This document shows positions 47,651 to 60,200 of a stretch of DNA of 64,000 nt, one piece after another (the first letter of the stretch is position 1; every line of letters begins with the position of its first letter). A program made the translations under genes and the position numbers. The DNA is from Hyparrhenia diplandra (lineage: Eukaryota > Streptophyta > Magnoliopsida > Poales > Poaceae): positions 840,798-904,797 of the forward strand of contig JADLZK010009026.1 of the NCBI GenBank assembly GCA_015847255.1, given 5' to 3'. The notes under the pieces are model-generated. The model saw nothing but the letters and a program-made list of their open reading frames with translations. It searched no databases and had not been told where the DNA came from.

Positions 47651-48784
47651 TGGATCGAGGAGGATTACCTTCCTCTGCTCGATTTCAGTTTGATATTTAC
47701 AAATTCGTTTGAACAGATTTTATTTTTCTGGCACCCGACAAAAATATCTTATCACGATGTCAATTTCAGATATTTTTCCTGCAATGAGTTCCTAATAGTT
47801 TTTTTTTTAAGAAAATGAGTTCCTAATAGTAGTTAGATCCAAATATATTTGGCGACAGAAATATCTGGGGCATTATAGTTAAGAAATGCATGTAGCGGTA
47901 TGTGGAGACATTTATTGGCTTAACAACCTCCAACCTTCAGCATTACAAAGTTTTATTTTTTTACACCAAAAGCAAATGTCATTTTACAGGTGAAGTTAGT
48001 CATTTCATTCACAGTAGAGTAAGTTCTCCCACATGCCCCTCTGATCCCACCACCACCACTAGAGCTCAACTCATCACGTGTCCAATCCACGCCTCCACTG
48101 CATATATGTGCCCAATCCAAGTATTTCACTGCTGCTGATTATGCTTCGACCATCCTCCACCCAAGAGCCTCCATCCGCTCCTGTCCACTCACTCGAGATT
48201 CATGCCCCTATCGTGCCAAGCAGGCTTAGAGAGATGGAGATGGATGGCTCGACAAGATTGTGCACTAGTAGCATTAACATGTAGCAGAGAAGATGAGCAG
48301 CAACAACAGGAGGCAGTGCAGCAGAGGTGTGTGACGGTATTCCTATGCAAGGAAGTCTTCGTCCTCACCGTGCTGTCCAAGAGTTTGGGGATTCAACTGA
48401 TTGTAGTTATTTGTTATGACCAAGCCTTATTATTTTTGCAGCTCACGTCATGTTTTGGTGTGTAGGAGGCCAACCATAGCGGTGCCAGCTAGGCCTTAAT
48501 TAAGACCGTACCCTCTATTTTGTCACAATCATATGATGCCCTTACGTATATTTTTTTTTGCATAAATTTTCAATTCATTGAATTTTTCTTTCTTGTCGGT
48601 GTGCAAGCAATGTGGCTTTGGTTCCTATCTGGACTATTAGCTGTGTACCATTTCCGGATAGTAGAGGCTGGAACTTTGTTCCCTTATCTAAAAGATATTC
48701 AGTCATTTATACGGGTGCTTGCATTTTCCTTAATTTATTCTATGCTTTTGCAGTGCCGTTGTGCCAATGATAGGAAATGTGTTT
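47651..48784. other. Intergenic, no gene
   Basis: There are frames without domains. Near 47789-47833 the word GAGTTCCTAATAGT is repeated around a T-tract, a possible small insertion scar. Confidence 0.45.
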
Positions 48785-49340
48785 TTTTTTACCAAAAGAC
48801 TGTGGGGAGGTTCCCACAGTAAAAAGGCTTTTCATTTAATTATAAAGGGAACAAGAGATACATACAGCAGGTTTAACTTAAGGCATCTAGCCAAACACAA
48901 AAAAGATGACCTAAGGTCAACTTTGAATCTAACCAACTGGAGTAGACATTGTGGCTTAAAATTCATCTGCCAGAGAGAAGGGCTAGGTTCTCTTCGCTAA
49001 AAAATTTTGTCATTTTTCAGCTTCCATAACTCGCATGCTGCAATTAGAGCCACTTCAACAAAGCATGGTATTGTGTGTGTCACTTGAGCTTGCCCAAACA
49101 TATCCAGCATACCTACCGCCATGTTCCAGTTGATTCCTAACCTTTGCCAACAGTCTTGTCCGAATGGGCATTCAAAGAACAAGTGCTGTATGGTTTCCAG
49201 TGAGCCAGTGGATCATAGCACACAATTTGGGCCACCTTGTATGTGGAAGTGCCTTCTCCGAAGCATATCTTTTGAAATATCTGAGATGCATACCTAGAGT
49301 AAAATTCTTTTGCTTGGCTTATCATGGTGGACAGGCTTAG
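48785..49340 (-). mobile_element. L1-type LINE 3' end (zinc-binding RT tail, zf-RVT)
   Basis: On the minus strand the text HxxFFECPFGQDCWQRLGI-like (MFFECPFGQDCWQRLGINWN) followed by ACELWKLKNDKIF matches the zinc-binding region that ends plant LINE ORF2. Downstream is the 3' UTR with GTGGGAACCTCCCCACAGTC and an A-rich tail at 48785. It is the downstream end of the broken LINE spanning to 52260. Confidence 0.8.
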
Positions 49341-49600
49341 CATGGGAGTTATGGAAGCTCAGAAATGACAAAAATTTTCAGCGAAGGGAACCCAACCCTT
49401 CTCTCTGGCAGATGAATTTTGAGTCACAATGTCTACTCCAGTCGGTTAGATTCAAAGTGGACCTTAGGTCATCTTTTTGTGTTTGGCTAGATGCATTCAA
49501 TTAAACCTGTTGTATGTATCTCTTGTTCTCTTTATAATTAAATGAAAAGCCTTTTTACTGTGGGGACCTCCCCTATAGTCTTTTTCGCCAAAAAAAAAAA
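49341..49600 (+). mobile_element. Second LINE 3' end in inverted orientation
   Basis: The plus-strand text ELWKLRNDKNFQRREPN and the 3' UTR GTGGGGACCTCC...AGTCTTTTTCGCC with an 11-A tail are the reverse complement of the neighbouring tail (48785-49040), at roughly 90% agreement. The A-tail sits exactly where the LINE endonuclease remnant on the minus strand is cut. Confidence 0.8.
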
Positions 49601-50255
49601 GAAAATGGTCCAATTGATGAGAGGTAAAAAACCAATCTAATTGCTCAAGAAGTGGATTGGTCTCGCATGTTACCCAAGTGTAGGATCTACCTTTTTAGAG
49701 GGAGCTCAACCGGACCTGTGTGGCCTGTAGCATCATTGAATATGAGTATCATTCAAATTCCCCTAGCTTATTTCTCGTTGTTGAGAGAACGGTAGAAATT
49801 AAAATCTCTCCAGAAAAACCCAATTATCATCATCATCAATCTCGTGTTCTCTCGAACCGGTTGATGAATTCCGATCTAGCCGCTCATCACATGTCCCGTG
49901 ACTGCCGTCATCTTCCAAATATCATTATTATGCATCGACCGAAAAACAGATCGAGATGCCAAAGCGTTGTTTATCAATAACTAACCCTCTGAATACTGAA
50001 CTGTTCCGGACCACCCAAGAAAAACCACTTGAGGCGCCTATCGAGGGTATGAAGTCAAAACAATCAAATCTACAAGGAGCAAACTTTCGAATACAGGCCA
50101 TGGCAAAATTATCCCTTTTGGTTTCCTATAGACAAATGACAAAGCAAGAACTTTCTTCTATTTTATCTCGCATCGCATCCCATTTTGATGAAGCATTGAG
50201 CCCACGAATGTTCCAACAAAGAATATTCCAGCTTTTGTTTATCCATAAAGAACCA
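49601..50255 (-). pseudogene. LINE ORF2 endonuclease (APE-type) remnant
   Basis: The minus strand reads NILCWNIRGLNASSKWDAMR, the conserved start of the L1-type apurinic endonuclease domain. It continues FAPCRFDCFDFIPSIGASSG, REHEIDDDDNWVFLE and RSYTW...NPLLEQLDW across several frames. Stops and frameshifts are present. The reverse transcriptase that should follow is missing. Confidence 0.8.
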
Positions 50256-52260
50256 CCATGAAAAAAACAAATACCCTCTCGATGCCACTAGGACCATCGA
50301 CATAAAGACAGACAAATAAATATCTCAAGGTGGAACATTCCAAAGGATATAGCATTTGAGATCTTTGTCATAATATATATAAGAGAGAGTAACTATAGGT
50401 CGCCCGGGCATACGGGATAAACGGGCACACATAGTTCAAACCGATTTAATACAATGATAGGATAAAGAGTCCGACAACAAACGGAAACAAAATAACTAAG
50501 ATGCATCGGGACATCAAAATCCCCAGTCGCCACCACCCCCCGGCTCCAAGCTTCATTCTTCTTCTTCAACATTGGAAACAAGATTGGTAGGCGCCCCGCA
50601 TAAGTGAAACCTTAGTAAGATCACTAGGATCAATACCACATTTTATTCCCAAACTCTATAAGGTGGCTAGGGATAAGGGGACAATTTCACTGTTACTTCA
50701 TCCACCTCTACAGCGCCGATCTCAAGGCCGCTTGTATGAGGCTTTGTCAAGTCGACCAGGCGTAAAAACCCTCCTTTCTAGAGGAGAGTCTTGTGCTTTG
50801 TGATGAAGATTTTTTGTGTCAATGGGGAGTGTGTGAATCGAGATCGAGATGAGAGTCGAGAGCCATACCCTTTCTCTTTAAACCAGATGAAGATGCGCGT
50901 GATCCGGCCCACTACCTCGATGGGCCAGCCTCACTTCCTCGCTTGAATTTGAATTTCGGATGGGCCGAAAGACAACTCACTAATGTAACTAGGGTGAGTG
51001 ACCCCTTGCTCACCGATGATCGAGGGGGTGAAGCTGGTTTCTTTTTCAACTTGACATTCTCAAGGACAAAAGGCGAGCTTGCAATGTAACCACAAAGCCA
51101 GCCATAGGCATCCAAAGCACCCAGTTCATTTCCTTGGGCTTTTCCGCACTCCAAAACACCAAAGATTTGCTAAGGCCCTTCTATCCACAAAAAGAGGCTT
51201 CATAAGAGTTCCCTCGGTCCCATCTTGCTGAACCCTAGGGTGTCACCTCTTTGAAACAAGGCTAAATTGGCACAAAGACTACCGGGCAAAGCATTGAATC
51301 TTGCAATTTTTACCAACTCGATCGGAGGAAGCATCACTAGAAGAAGAGTCGTCATCCGAGAGCTGAAACACTTCATCAATATTGATGTCCGGACTAGTTG
51401 CTTTGAGAAACCTCAATGATGATCCCGAGAGATCAAGGTCAAGAATGTCCGTGGAACATTGGGGTGTTGAGGAACCACGGGCTCTTGGTTGTCCCGATGA
51501 TGGACACCGATTAATCCGCCATGAAGACTTGGGGGTCCCTGTGACCGCCACTGCAACCCACCTTTAGGCTCTGCATCTGCATCATCATCAATGTCCATGT
51601 CATCCTCAGCATCATCAAGGTCATCTGCATTGACCTCAATGTTGTTTAATGCATGTGCCTACTAAAACTAAATGTGTTTGTCTTCTGCTGGTGCTGGGTG
51701 TGGATTACCTCCAAAGACCCCAAGATTCACTGCCGCTCCTTGTTGCTCATTCTCCCAGTTCGGTTCCAAAGGATTGCCCCCCAAGACAACGGGGCCATGC
51801 TGCGGGTGAGGCTCCCCATCAAAGGGAGCCGGGTCTTCATCGATTGGGAAGGCATGTGGGAAATGTCCATCAAGAATGTAGACTAGAACCAACCAAGATC
51901 TCCCCATCCCACCAACAAGAGTGCCCCTTGAGACAACCAAGCTTCGGGGACATGGATCGGGCAAAGAGAAGGACTTGTGCAAGGATACAGGATTTGTTCT
52001 CATCTCTCGTACCACTCTAGGAGACGGCCATATGGAGCAACAACAGCCTTGATGTACACATCTTTCTGAAAATCAAGCGGAAAGGCCAAGAACATAATCC
52101 AACACATTCTGATGTAGGTGCAAGGACGGTGATTAATACCCTCATGATGCCTAACCATCGAACAATGTGATTCTGGCCTAGAATTAGGGGCGAATTCCAA
52201 ACAAGCTTCTCCCTCTGAGCAACTGTTTGCAGCTTAATCAACCCAAGACCTAGCGGGGAA
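50256..52260 (-). pseudogene. LINE ORF1 (nucleic-acid-binding) and spacer remnant
   Basis: The best segment (about 52110-51740) reads CWIMFLAFPLDFQKDVYIKA, VVAPYGRLLEWYERDENKS, then WDGEILVGS-type text and PVYILDGHFP-like (VLVYILDGHFPHAFPIDEDP, FDGEPHPQHGPVVLG). This resembles the DUF4283-containing ORF1 of grass L1-type LINEs. Further down, DINIDEVFQLSDDDSSSSDA (51279-51551) and ECGKAQGNELGALDAYGWLC (51154-50912) belong to the ORF1 C-terminal part. Frames are broken throughout. Confidence 0.65.
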
Positions 52261-52319
52261 AGGAAAGCAGATTCAATCTAGACCCTTTGATCATGCTCTA
52301 GAAAAAATTACATACCACA

Positions 52320-52671
52320 TTGAGATGGGGTCGGAGCTGATTGACCTCGACCGCCATTGGCTCCAAGGTGACCACCGCGTAGTCCTCATGCTCTCTTGTT
52401 GGCTCTCTACCCAGTGCAATCCAACCCCGAGCTGGCCTGTTCCATCCATGGTCGCCAACTGTCGAAGATGTATGCTCGACAGTCCACCGAGGGGCTACCC
52501 ACGATGGTAGATTGATCGGTAGAGGTGCGCGAGACCGAGAGCAAGAAGTAACAGAGACACAAGACACCCGATGTATCCGGTGCTCGGGCCATCGACGTGA
52601 TGTAAAACCCTATGTCCTGTGCTCTGTTGTATGTATTGGTTGGGTATACAATGAGGTGAGATCGTGATGAT
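52320..52671. mobile_element. LTR-edge fragment
   Basis: ACACAAGACACCCGATGTAT, then GGTGCTCGGGCCATCGACG resembles the common grass LTR region around the transcript start and PBS side. It is truncated at the Athila-like LTR boundary at 52672. Low confidence. Confidence 0.3.
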
Positions 52672-54259
52672 TGTTGGCATTTCTAAACATCATCGCACTA
52701 AAGGTGTAGGTAAAACCCAACCCCGCGACAACACCTAGAAATACCGGGTATAAAATAAATCTACACTTACGTTGTCACATATAAAAATTATTATATCCAA
52801 AAGCGCATAGATATAGTGAAAATAAACTCTATACCATTTGTAGCACTTCACCTAGGATGAACGGGTATCATAATTTATATTTTCCCAAAGGAAGGACAAA
52901 GTGAGGCAATATTCATATGGCTCATGGTAACTCTATAATTTATGTACATAAATCAATCATTCCAATACTCTAGCAGGGATAAATGCATATGAAATATAAA
53001 AGATAAATAAAACATAAATAAGTAAAGATAACAATAAAAGATAAAACAATGCCTAGGGTATTTCCAAGAGACAGAGAGATATAGAAACTCTTCTAATGTG
53101 GTATAAAATATCATGGGATACTCTATTGGTAATGATCTTCTAAGTAATTACCTATCATTAAGTCAAAGCATAACATGTAATAATACTCTCATCTATAGTA
53201 CGGTTAAATCATAATTATATAGCAAGAGGAACATCAACTAAGGAGGATTTATAAAGAGATAAACTAGCCTCCCTCGCGACCACGTTCTACGGTTAACTTA
53301 TACAGGGGAGGACTACAAAGGACTCAATAAGGCTATCACCCCTACGATCTACCCCACGTCCCTCGCATACAAGTGTGCATTTGCAAATAACTTATATATA
53401 AGCACCATGCCTACATATAACTTATGACTTAACCCCCTCGAGAATAAGGCTAAGTTGTCCACAATCTCAAGCATATAATAATCAATAACTAATACTACAT
53501 CAAATATCAAACTAGAATATACTAAAAACATAACAATAGATAATATAATAAAACAAAGCATAATCATTAATAAGAACTCGGTAGATATATTACCGAATCT
53601 TGAAGAAACAATAGATCTGAAATCCTAAGCCAACGCTTGAACTCTTCGAATATGTAGATTGTCTACTACTCTAATCTCTCGAAGAACTAGAGCTCTAATC
53701 CTCTAATCTCTGGAAAACCCTAGTACTAATCTCTCTCTCTCTAATTACAATGGATCTAAACTCTGAATTCTAAACTGATGAATAATGAATTAGGGGTTTC
53801 AGGGGATGAGCTCGCCCTTTCTTTTATAGCCTCCTTGGATGAATCTCAGCCCCCTCGGATCAAACCGACTTAATTAGATGGCCGGGATCTACTCCATAGG
53901 TCGATTGTGGGAAGGTTCTCGAAGCCGACACGTGGATCGCTAGGGGGTGCCGCGCGCCCCATTGTAGGTGCCGCCCAGCCCCACTGGTGGGATCTGGCTC
54001 CCCAGCCTTCGCGAGCTTCTTCTTTTGTTCATTTACGCCCTTGAATTTATATTAATGCCCCTGGATTCAGTCCTTTTCGATACATTCTTCATTTTCTTCT
54101 CTTTTCAGCTCTGTTTCCGGTGTTTTCGGATTCTTCCCGCAAAACAATGTATGCACCAAAACTTGTGGAAATCATTAGTAATAATAATATCTATCTAGCA
54201 TTGATCCTCAGTTGATGGTATAAAATATATATAAAATTGATCAATAACTACCATCAACA
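52672..54259 (-). repeat. 3' LTR of the Athila-like element (1,588 bp)
   Basis: It starts TGTTGGCATT and ends CTACCATCAACA. AT-rich in its first kilobase, it holds a clustered set of AAACCCTAG / TCTCTAATC words at 53650-53780. Confidence 0.88.
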
Positions 54260-54273
54260 AGTTCCCCAAGCTT

Positions 54274-55354
54274 AACTTTTTGCTAGTCCCTTAGCAAAAC
54301 AATCAAAGGTGCACACAAGAATTCTACTCCAGATATATAAAACAATTTTAACTTTCAAACTTACTCATAATTTTTTTCAACCATGGGGCTTTTAGCACTC
54401 ACAAAAAATCTTAGGTTATTGAAAGATAGAACAATCAAGTGAGCACTATGTTTCAAATTCTTTATTCAACTATCATACTTGGAGTGTTTATAAGTTTTCG
54501 AAATAAAACTTCGAGATTTATTGCATGACACTCTCAAATCACTCATATGTGTTTTTTTTGGATTTCTCTAAAACACTCACAATGATATGCTTTCTCTCAA
54601 AGTAAATTTCTCACTCTCTCTAAAAATTGGCTTATATGTGGCTCATAGGAGTGGCACTCGAAAAGTTAGCATATTTGCAAAGATTATATTTGTAAGTCAA
54701 ACAATGGATCCAAAGAGAGTTAAGTCATACAATCAAATCAAGATGTGCATGTGTGTGGAACATGGTGGAATATAAAGTGGCTAACCTAATTCTACTTTGC
54801 TCCTTTTAAGGAATCATCTCTCTCTTATTTTGACTTTGAAAACAAAGAGGAAACAGGGGCTATCTTTTTCTTTTCTTTCTCTCTTTTTTTTCATCAGAGA
54901 GGCGGGCATCTAAGTACCCATTGTTTTCATTTGGACACTTGTCCATTTTTACTCTCTTTTCTAGGGAGGTAGGCTCTACTCGCCCGTAGGACACTTGTCC
55001 ATTTTTCATCTCCCTTTATTTCTTTTTTGCATAGCCCCATGCTTCTTTTTACAACAACATATTTATAAGAGAGAGAGACAATAAAATTTAGAGCATTTAT
55101 TCATAACAAACCTAAAATAAATATTTTTGGAGTGTTTTCTCCCGGTGTAGGAGCATAACACATTTTCTGGCGGATGAATGCATACTCCTAGTATAGGAAT
55201 AGCATAAAGATGCATATATATATACAAGTGGATGATGGAGTGTGTACGTGATCTTGATTTTAAGAGCATGACAAACCTCTCATAAGGTATACAACAAAAT
55301 TTGACAAACTCAAATCAAAGCAAATAGCATATGTGATTTGGAGGTTCTCCTAAT
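54274..55354. other. Athila-like internal 3' region, non-coding
   Basis: No ORF with a domain is seen. A duplicated module GACACTTGTCCATTTTT (54935 and 54989) around AGGGAGGTAGGCTCTACTCG may be a small slippage repeat. Confidence 0.5.
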
Positions 55355-56739
55355 TAGCGATGAAAACGATTTAAAACGGACGGAAAAACCTCATTTCTAT
55401 TTCCATTTCTATATTTGTTGGCGGAAACCGGATCCGTTCGAAAATGCGGTTCGAAAAACGGAATCGGAATATGCGGGTGCACGGAAACGGACCAATACTG
55501 AACGGAATTGAACGGAAACGGTCGGAAGCCGGAACTTAAGCCGGAAAATAACAAATTAAACAACACACTTAGTTCAGATCACGACTAACAAAATAACATG
55601 GTTCAGATCACGACAAGGGCAATTATTTCTTTTTCTTGAGTGCTTGGACGCCCTTGCTCTTGGTTCGGATTGCCTCCATCTTCATTCTGTCTTGGTGGTG
55701 GTGAACATGATGATGTTGACACTGTCACACCAGCTTCACTGACTTTCCCCCTTTCCTATAAAAAACAGTAAAATTCTTACATGAGTTGCAGTAACAACCC
55801 AAGTAGCGCAGCTGAACGGACATCGAGAGAACAGAAACAACTTGTGCGCGTTACCTGTAATGGATCCACTGCTGCTGTCTTTAATCGAAGATTGTGGTGT
55901 CTGCGGTGCTTGCTGTGGTGGCAACATGGTGCCCAAACCAAGATGCTTGTCCGGCGGCATGGAGACGGCACGGATTCCTCTTCCACGAGCTGACGGCAAG
56001 GAGTTCGAACGACCAAGGTTTGACATCGCGGCAGCCTGGACATAGCGTTGCATCATCACAAATTACAAAGGCATAAATTTTAATCTGACCATTATGCAGT
56101 TCATTCAGACGCTAGCTGCTATGTGGATCAGATCGGAACTATCTATTGCTATCGATTAGTGTCGACGAATCATACCTGGCTGGGTGAGGAGACGGCGACG
56201 CGCGACTTGACTGCTGCTGCCTGCCGCCGGCCGGCCAGGAGTGGAGGCGGCGACGGGACGGCGAGGCCTGGAGGCTGGGGCTGCCGGGCTGGACTGCTGG
56301 AGCCTGGAGGCGGCGGCGGCGAGTCGCGTCGTGAGTCTGGCCGCTCCCGCTGGCGGCTGCGGTCCTTCTCCTTTGGCGTACGGATGACGGGATGAGTGAG
56401 TGAGGTGAGAGTCACTGGGAAGACTAGGGTTTTTTTAATGGGCTGTTGGGCTTGGGCCTCGATGAAATCCAGATTTGGCATTTGAGAATTGAGATGGCCT
56501 ATGGGCCAGATGGCGTTACCAAATCCGGGAAGGTCTCCGGATTAAATACGGAAATATTCCGATGAAATCCGGGAATCGAAAATACGGCCGAAAAATGCCA
56601 TTTCTACTTCCGTCCGCATTCCGCAACCTTCATCCCGATTCCGACCGGATCCGATTTTCCGAAAATACGGAAACGGGCGGGAAAATGTAGAAAACGGGAC
56701 CGAAAAAATGGGAAAAATTCCGTCCGTTTTTCAACGCTA
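55355..56739. mobile_element. Ac/Ds-type hAT element, 1,385 bp, perfect 8-bp TSD, with transcribed-looking cargo
   Basis: CTCCTAAT flanks both sides (55347-55354, 56740-56747). The termini are TAGCGATGAAAACG and, inverted, TAGCGTTGAAAAACGG. Both subterminal zones are dense in CGGAA/TTCCG words. Inside, on the minus strand, a GC-rich leader exon ends at a donor (CCAG/GTATG, about 56178). A second exon after CCAG (about 56038) contains MSNLGRSNSLPSARGRGIRA and ends at GTAACG. A third begins near 55756 and includes VSTSSCSPPPRQNEDGGNPN, with a stop after ALVVI. This layout could be the N-terminal part of a deleted transposase or a captured host gene. Confidence 0.9.
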
Positions 56740-56747
56740 CTCCTAAT

Positions 56748-57329
56748 CTAAATATAAAATATTTGGCTTTGGTAGGAATTCTAACACTCAGTCATGTAGA
56801 ATCTCATCATGTACATTTTCAAGTTTTTCAAAAGATAAATCTCCGTGAATCTAGTTTCATTTAGAATAAGAAACAAAGCAGCTCAAACTATCTCATATCA
56901 TATCTGTCGGTTACCTAGATTAAGTTCAACACTACCCACAGGTTTCAAAGTGTAGAGCAAATTATCATGTCAAATTATTTTATAACCCGTAGAAGAATTA
57001 AACACTAGGCATTTTAAAGATTTGAGCATACTTGAGACTCTACTCATATACAAAGACTCTTAAAAACAAGATAACAAACTAAAAAAGTAAACTAAAGCAA
57101 ACAAACTAAAACAAGCAAAGCAAACTATATTACACACTCCATTTTTGGGGTTTTCATTTTATCATGCATAGAAAGAAAATCTACCAACTAATTTTTATTT
57201 GGTTTTCTGGTTTTTTCACATTTTTATGGGTTTTCTTATAAAAGCATAAAGATAAATAAATGCATGAAAATAAAATGAGTAAAGAGAACTTACCTGACTG
57301 GGGGTCCTCCCCCAAGCTAGCTGATGCAC
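56748..57329. other. Athila-like internal spacer
   Basis: AT-rich, no gene. CAAACTAAA(A)C(A)A-type short repeats occur at 57075-57125. Confidence 0.5.
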
Positions 57330-58956
57330 TCACTGTGGCGGTGGTGGTGGTGCAATGTTCAGTCCATTGAACAGGTACATCCAGTTGGTCCTGCTCTCAT
57401 CTTGGAATCTTTGATTATTCTCTCCTATCTGTTGTACTCTATCCTGCAACTCCTGCTGACCTGTTTCAAGATGACCAAGTCTAATACCAAAGTTAGTTAG
57501 AGTGTCACCCTCATTCTCCACTGGAGGTGAATCCTGATGAGTGTGCTGTGGTGGATATTGCTGATAGGTTCCAAAGTGTGGTGGCATATATGGAATGTGA
57601 TGTGGTGGCTGCTGGTGGAAAGGAAATGGTCCTGGGAGGTTTTGACCATAGGAGGGTGCTGTAGAGATAGATACACGCCCTCCTTGCATGTTGCTAGTTT
57701 CTTCATGATCTTGCTCTTGGTATGCATCAAAGTGCCCCTGGCTTCTTGTTTCATCTTGGCCTCCCCAAGTACTTGTAGATGATTCTGAATGTTGGGGTAT
57801 TGGCCATTCTCTTCTTCCTACTCCATAGGGTCTTGATGGTTTAGCTTGCTCAAAACCATACAACTCCCCATAGGCTGGAGTAGCTGAAATAGGCTCCTGG
57901 TAGTGAGGCTGTGGGTTCCTTGTCTGCCTAGATGAGCTCCTCCCAAGGGTAGGTCCTTCTTTCTGCAAATCAAAGACAAAACTTTGCACCACATACAACC
58001 CCAAAGAAGGGTTGGGTAATTCATATTCAGTAGTATAACCCTTATAAATCATGAAAATTCTATTCCCTTCCCTTCTAAGCAAATGAGCATGATTGAAAAA
58101 TGCATAGCCACCAATAAAACGATCTTCATTAATATACTCAATGGTAGCATTTTGCAATAAACCAAGATTAGTAGCAATGCGAGTAACCCAAGAGGTGCAA
58201 GAAATAGCTCCTCTCTTCAAGTTATGCATACCAATCCAATAATCAGGAGAAATTTTAATCCTTCTAATCATGGCATACATCAACTTCAATTCCTCTATTC
58301 TAGCAACTCTAAGTTCATCTCTAGGAAAGAAAGTTATTGTCATCCATCTATGCAAAAATCTTAAAGTGGGATGGTGAATTTCATCGATTGCAAGGCTTCT
58401 TTCTAACCCTTAATTGTATCCCTAAAATATCTAGCCAAAAGCTATCTCTATTAAAGTCTCTTAAGGCCAGATCAACATCAACATGGCATAGGTCAGGAAA
58501 ACCAAGTAGCCTACTAAGGTCCATCCAATTTGCAGTTAATGATTTATTAAACATTCTAAAACATACCCCATGAGGCAATACTTCTAGGGTGCATAAAAAT
58601 TCTAAAGTGAGCAGCTTACACCCTCTCTCATTCACTTCCCAAGCATCACCCCAACCTATGCTCCTAAAAACTTGTCCAAATTCTACATCCATACCGGTAG
58701 AAGCAAGCAATTGTGGGTCAATGATGGGTGTCATGGCAAACTCTTTGTCCTTAAGTTTCCTAAATCTAAGCTTCTCTTCCTCAGTTTGCAAATGAATATC
58801 CTTAATATTCATGAGAGAAAAAGTCTCACCATGGGATGAAGATCCTCCAACGGAAGGTCTTGGTGAATCAAGGTCCATCTCGGAGTTTCCATGGTGGGAG
58901 CTTGCTCTTGATTTACTTCTTGTCACCATGGATGTGAAGGATTTCCAACCCTTCAT
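57330..58956 (-). pseudogene. ATHILA-type ORF of the retrotransposon, one frameshift
   Basis: The first part (58956-58381) starts MKGWKSFTSMVTRSKSRASS and contains LLTLEFLCTLEVLPHGVCFR and WMDLSRLLGFPDLCHVDVDL, resembling the ATHILA ORF-1 family (plant retrotransposon protein downstream of pol, function unclear). The second part (58355-57330) continues with ITFFPRDELRVARIEELKLM and MHNLKRGAISCTSWVTRIAT, then a Pro/Gln-rich zone and a coiled-coil-like end (RLGHLETGQQELQDRVQQIG) before PPPPPQ-stop. The frame changes around 58385-58420, where IHHPTLRFLHRW is in the second frame. Otherwise about 540 codons are open, which suggests a fairly young copy. The first ATG follows an AG, so it may be reached by splicing. 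Confidence 0.75.
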
Positions 58957-59840
58957 GGCTCCTTGCTGCAAGAAATTTCTCCACCAAAAACTAGGGGAAA
59001 GGTGAGGATTAGAGAAAACAACCAATGATCTATCACTTCACCTTCACTTCCCTTTAATCTTCTCTTTAAAATAGCTCAAGGTGGTTGACGAAGTTGTGCT
59101 CGATTTTGGGGCGACTAGTGCGGTTTCTAGAGAAGGGGATGAGATAGGAGAAAGGTAGGAGAAGAATGGGAGAGAGAGGAAGGGGTGGGGGGGCCGCCCG
59201 GTCCCATAGAGGGGGCCGCCGGCACCGGCCCAAAGCCAAGTGGGCCCGCCTCCTCGAGACGCTCCACCGCCCTGTCCTTGCTCCTTTAATTCACTCCAAT
59301 GCTCGTCTTTTGTCCAGAATGGTCCCAAGCGAGTGTGGGGTTGAAATTTGAAATAAAGAAAAAGACAAAATGGTAGGTGGGAATAATGGGTCTATGACAT
59401 GTGGGTCCCATGTGTCCCTGTATTTCTACCATATAATACCCCACAAAAATATAGCACAACAAAATTACTTTTTATGAAACTATGAAAAATAAGAATTTTA
59501 ATGATAGTAATTCATATTTTTTCGCCTCCATAAAGAAATATTACTTACGGGGTTTTGACACATCGTAAATCCTATTTACATGGGGCTTGGAAAAATATCA
59601 TGAAAACTCTTTTCAAAATTAAGGAAATATCATGGCAAGAAATAAATAATTATAATGCATAAAATTAAAAGTGAGGATTCTTACCGAATTACCTTTTCTT
59701 GGGGAGCCTGGAGCATCCGCGATCTTCGATGGATATATTTAGTTGATCTAGTCCACCTTCTTGTGCTTGGGAGATATAATTAAGTCCATGTCTTCATTGG
59801 CTTCAACTAATGAGGCTTTCCGGCCGTGGGCTTGAAAGCT
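58957..59840. other. Region where RT, RNase H and integrase are missing
   Basis: It holds a GC-rich leader-like piece (59160-59310) and AT-rich DNA. No YxDD, RNase H or integrase motif is present on either strand. Confidence 0.6.
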
Positions 59841-60200
59841 TTAATTTTTTTCTTCTTTTCCATTAATAGTGAACTTTATTTCTCCAACTCCGACATCAAT
59901 GTGAGCATTGAGTGTGCTCAATAGGGGTCTTCAGAATATAATTGGTGTCTTTATGTCTTCTTGCATATCAAGCACCACAAAGTCTACAGGAATGACGAAA
60001 CTTTGGATTTTCACTGGAATATTCTCAGCTATTCCCACAGGATAACAAATTGATTGGTCTGCCAATTGCAAGCATATTGAAGTAGGAGTAAGTGTCGTGA
60101 AGCCGAGCTTGTCAAAGACCTGTCTTTGGCATGACACCGACACTAGCTCCAAGATCACATAATGCACTCTCAAACGTGTGTCTTCCAATCGAGCATTCAA
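59841..60200 (-). pseudogene. Retrotransposon aspartic protease
   Basis: Across two frames the minus strand gives SALCDLGASVGVMPK, with the DLGAS active-site loop, then VFDKLGFTTLTPTSICLQLA, PVGIAENIPVKIQSFVIPVD and LSTLNAHIDVGVGEIKF. This order is the gypsy retropepsin followed by the flap region. A one-base frame change separates the catalytic loop from the rest. Confidence 0.75.

Noticed and set aside
49341..49600. 5' inversion of one LINE by twin priming
   Set aside because: Twin priming yields one 3' tail; here both arms carry a 3' UTR and A-tail.
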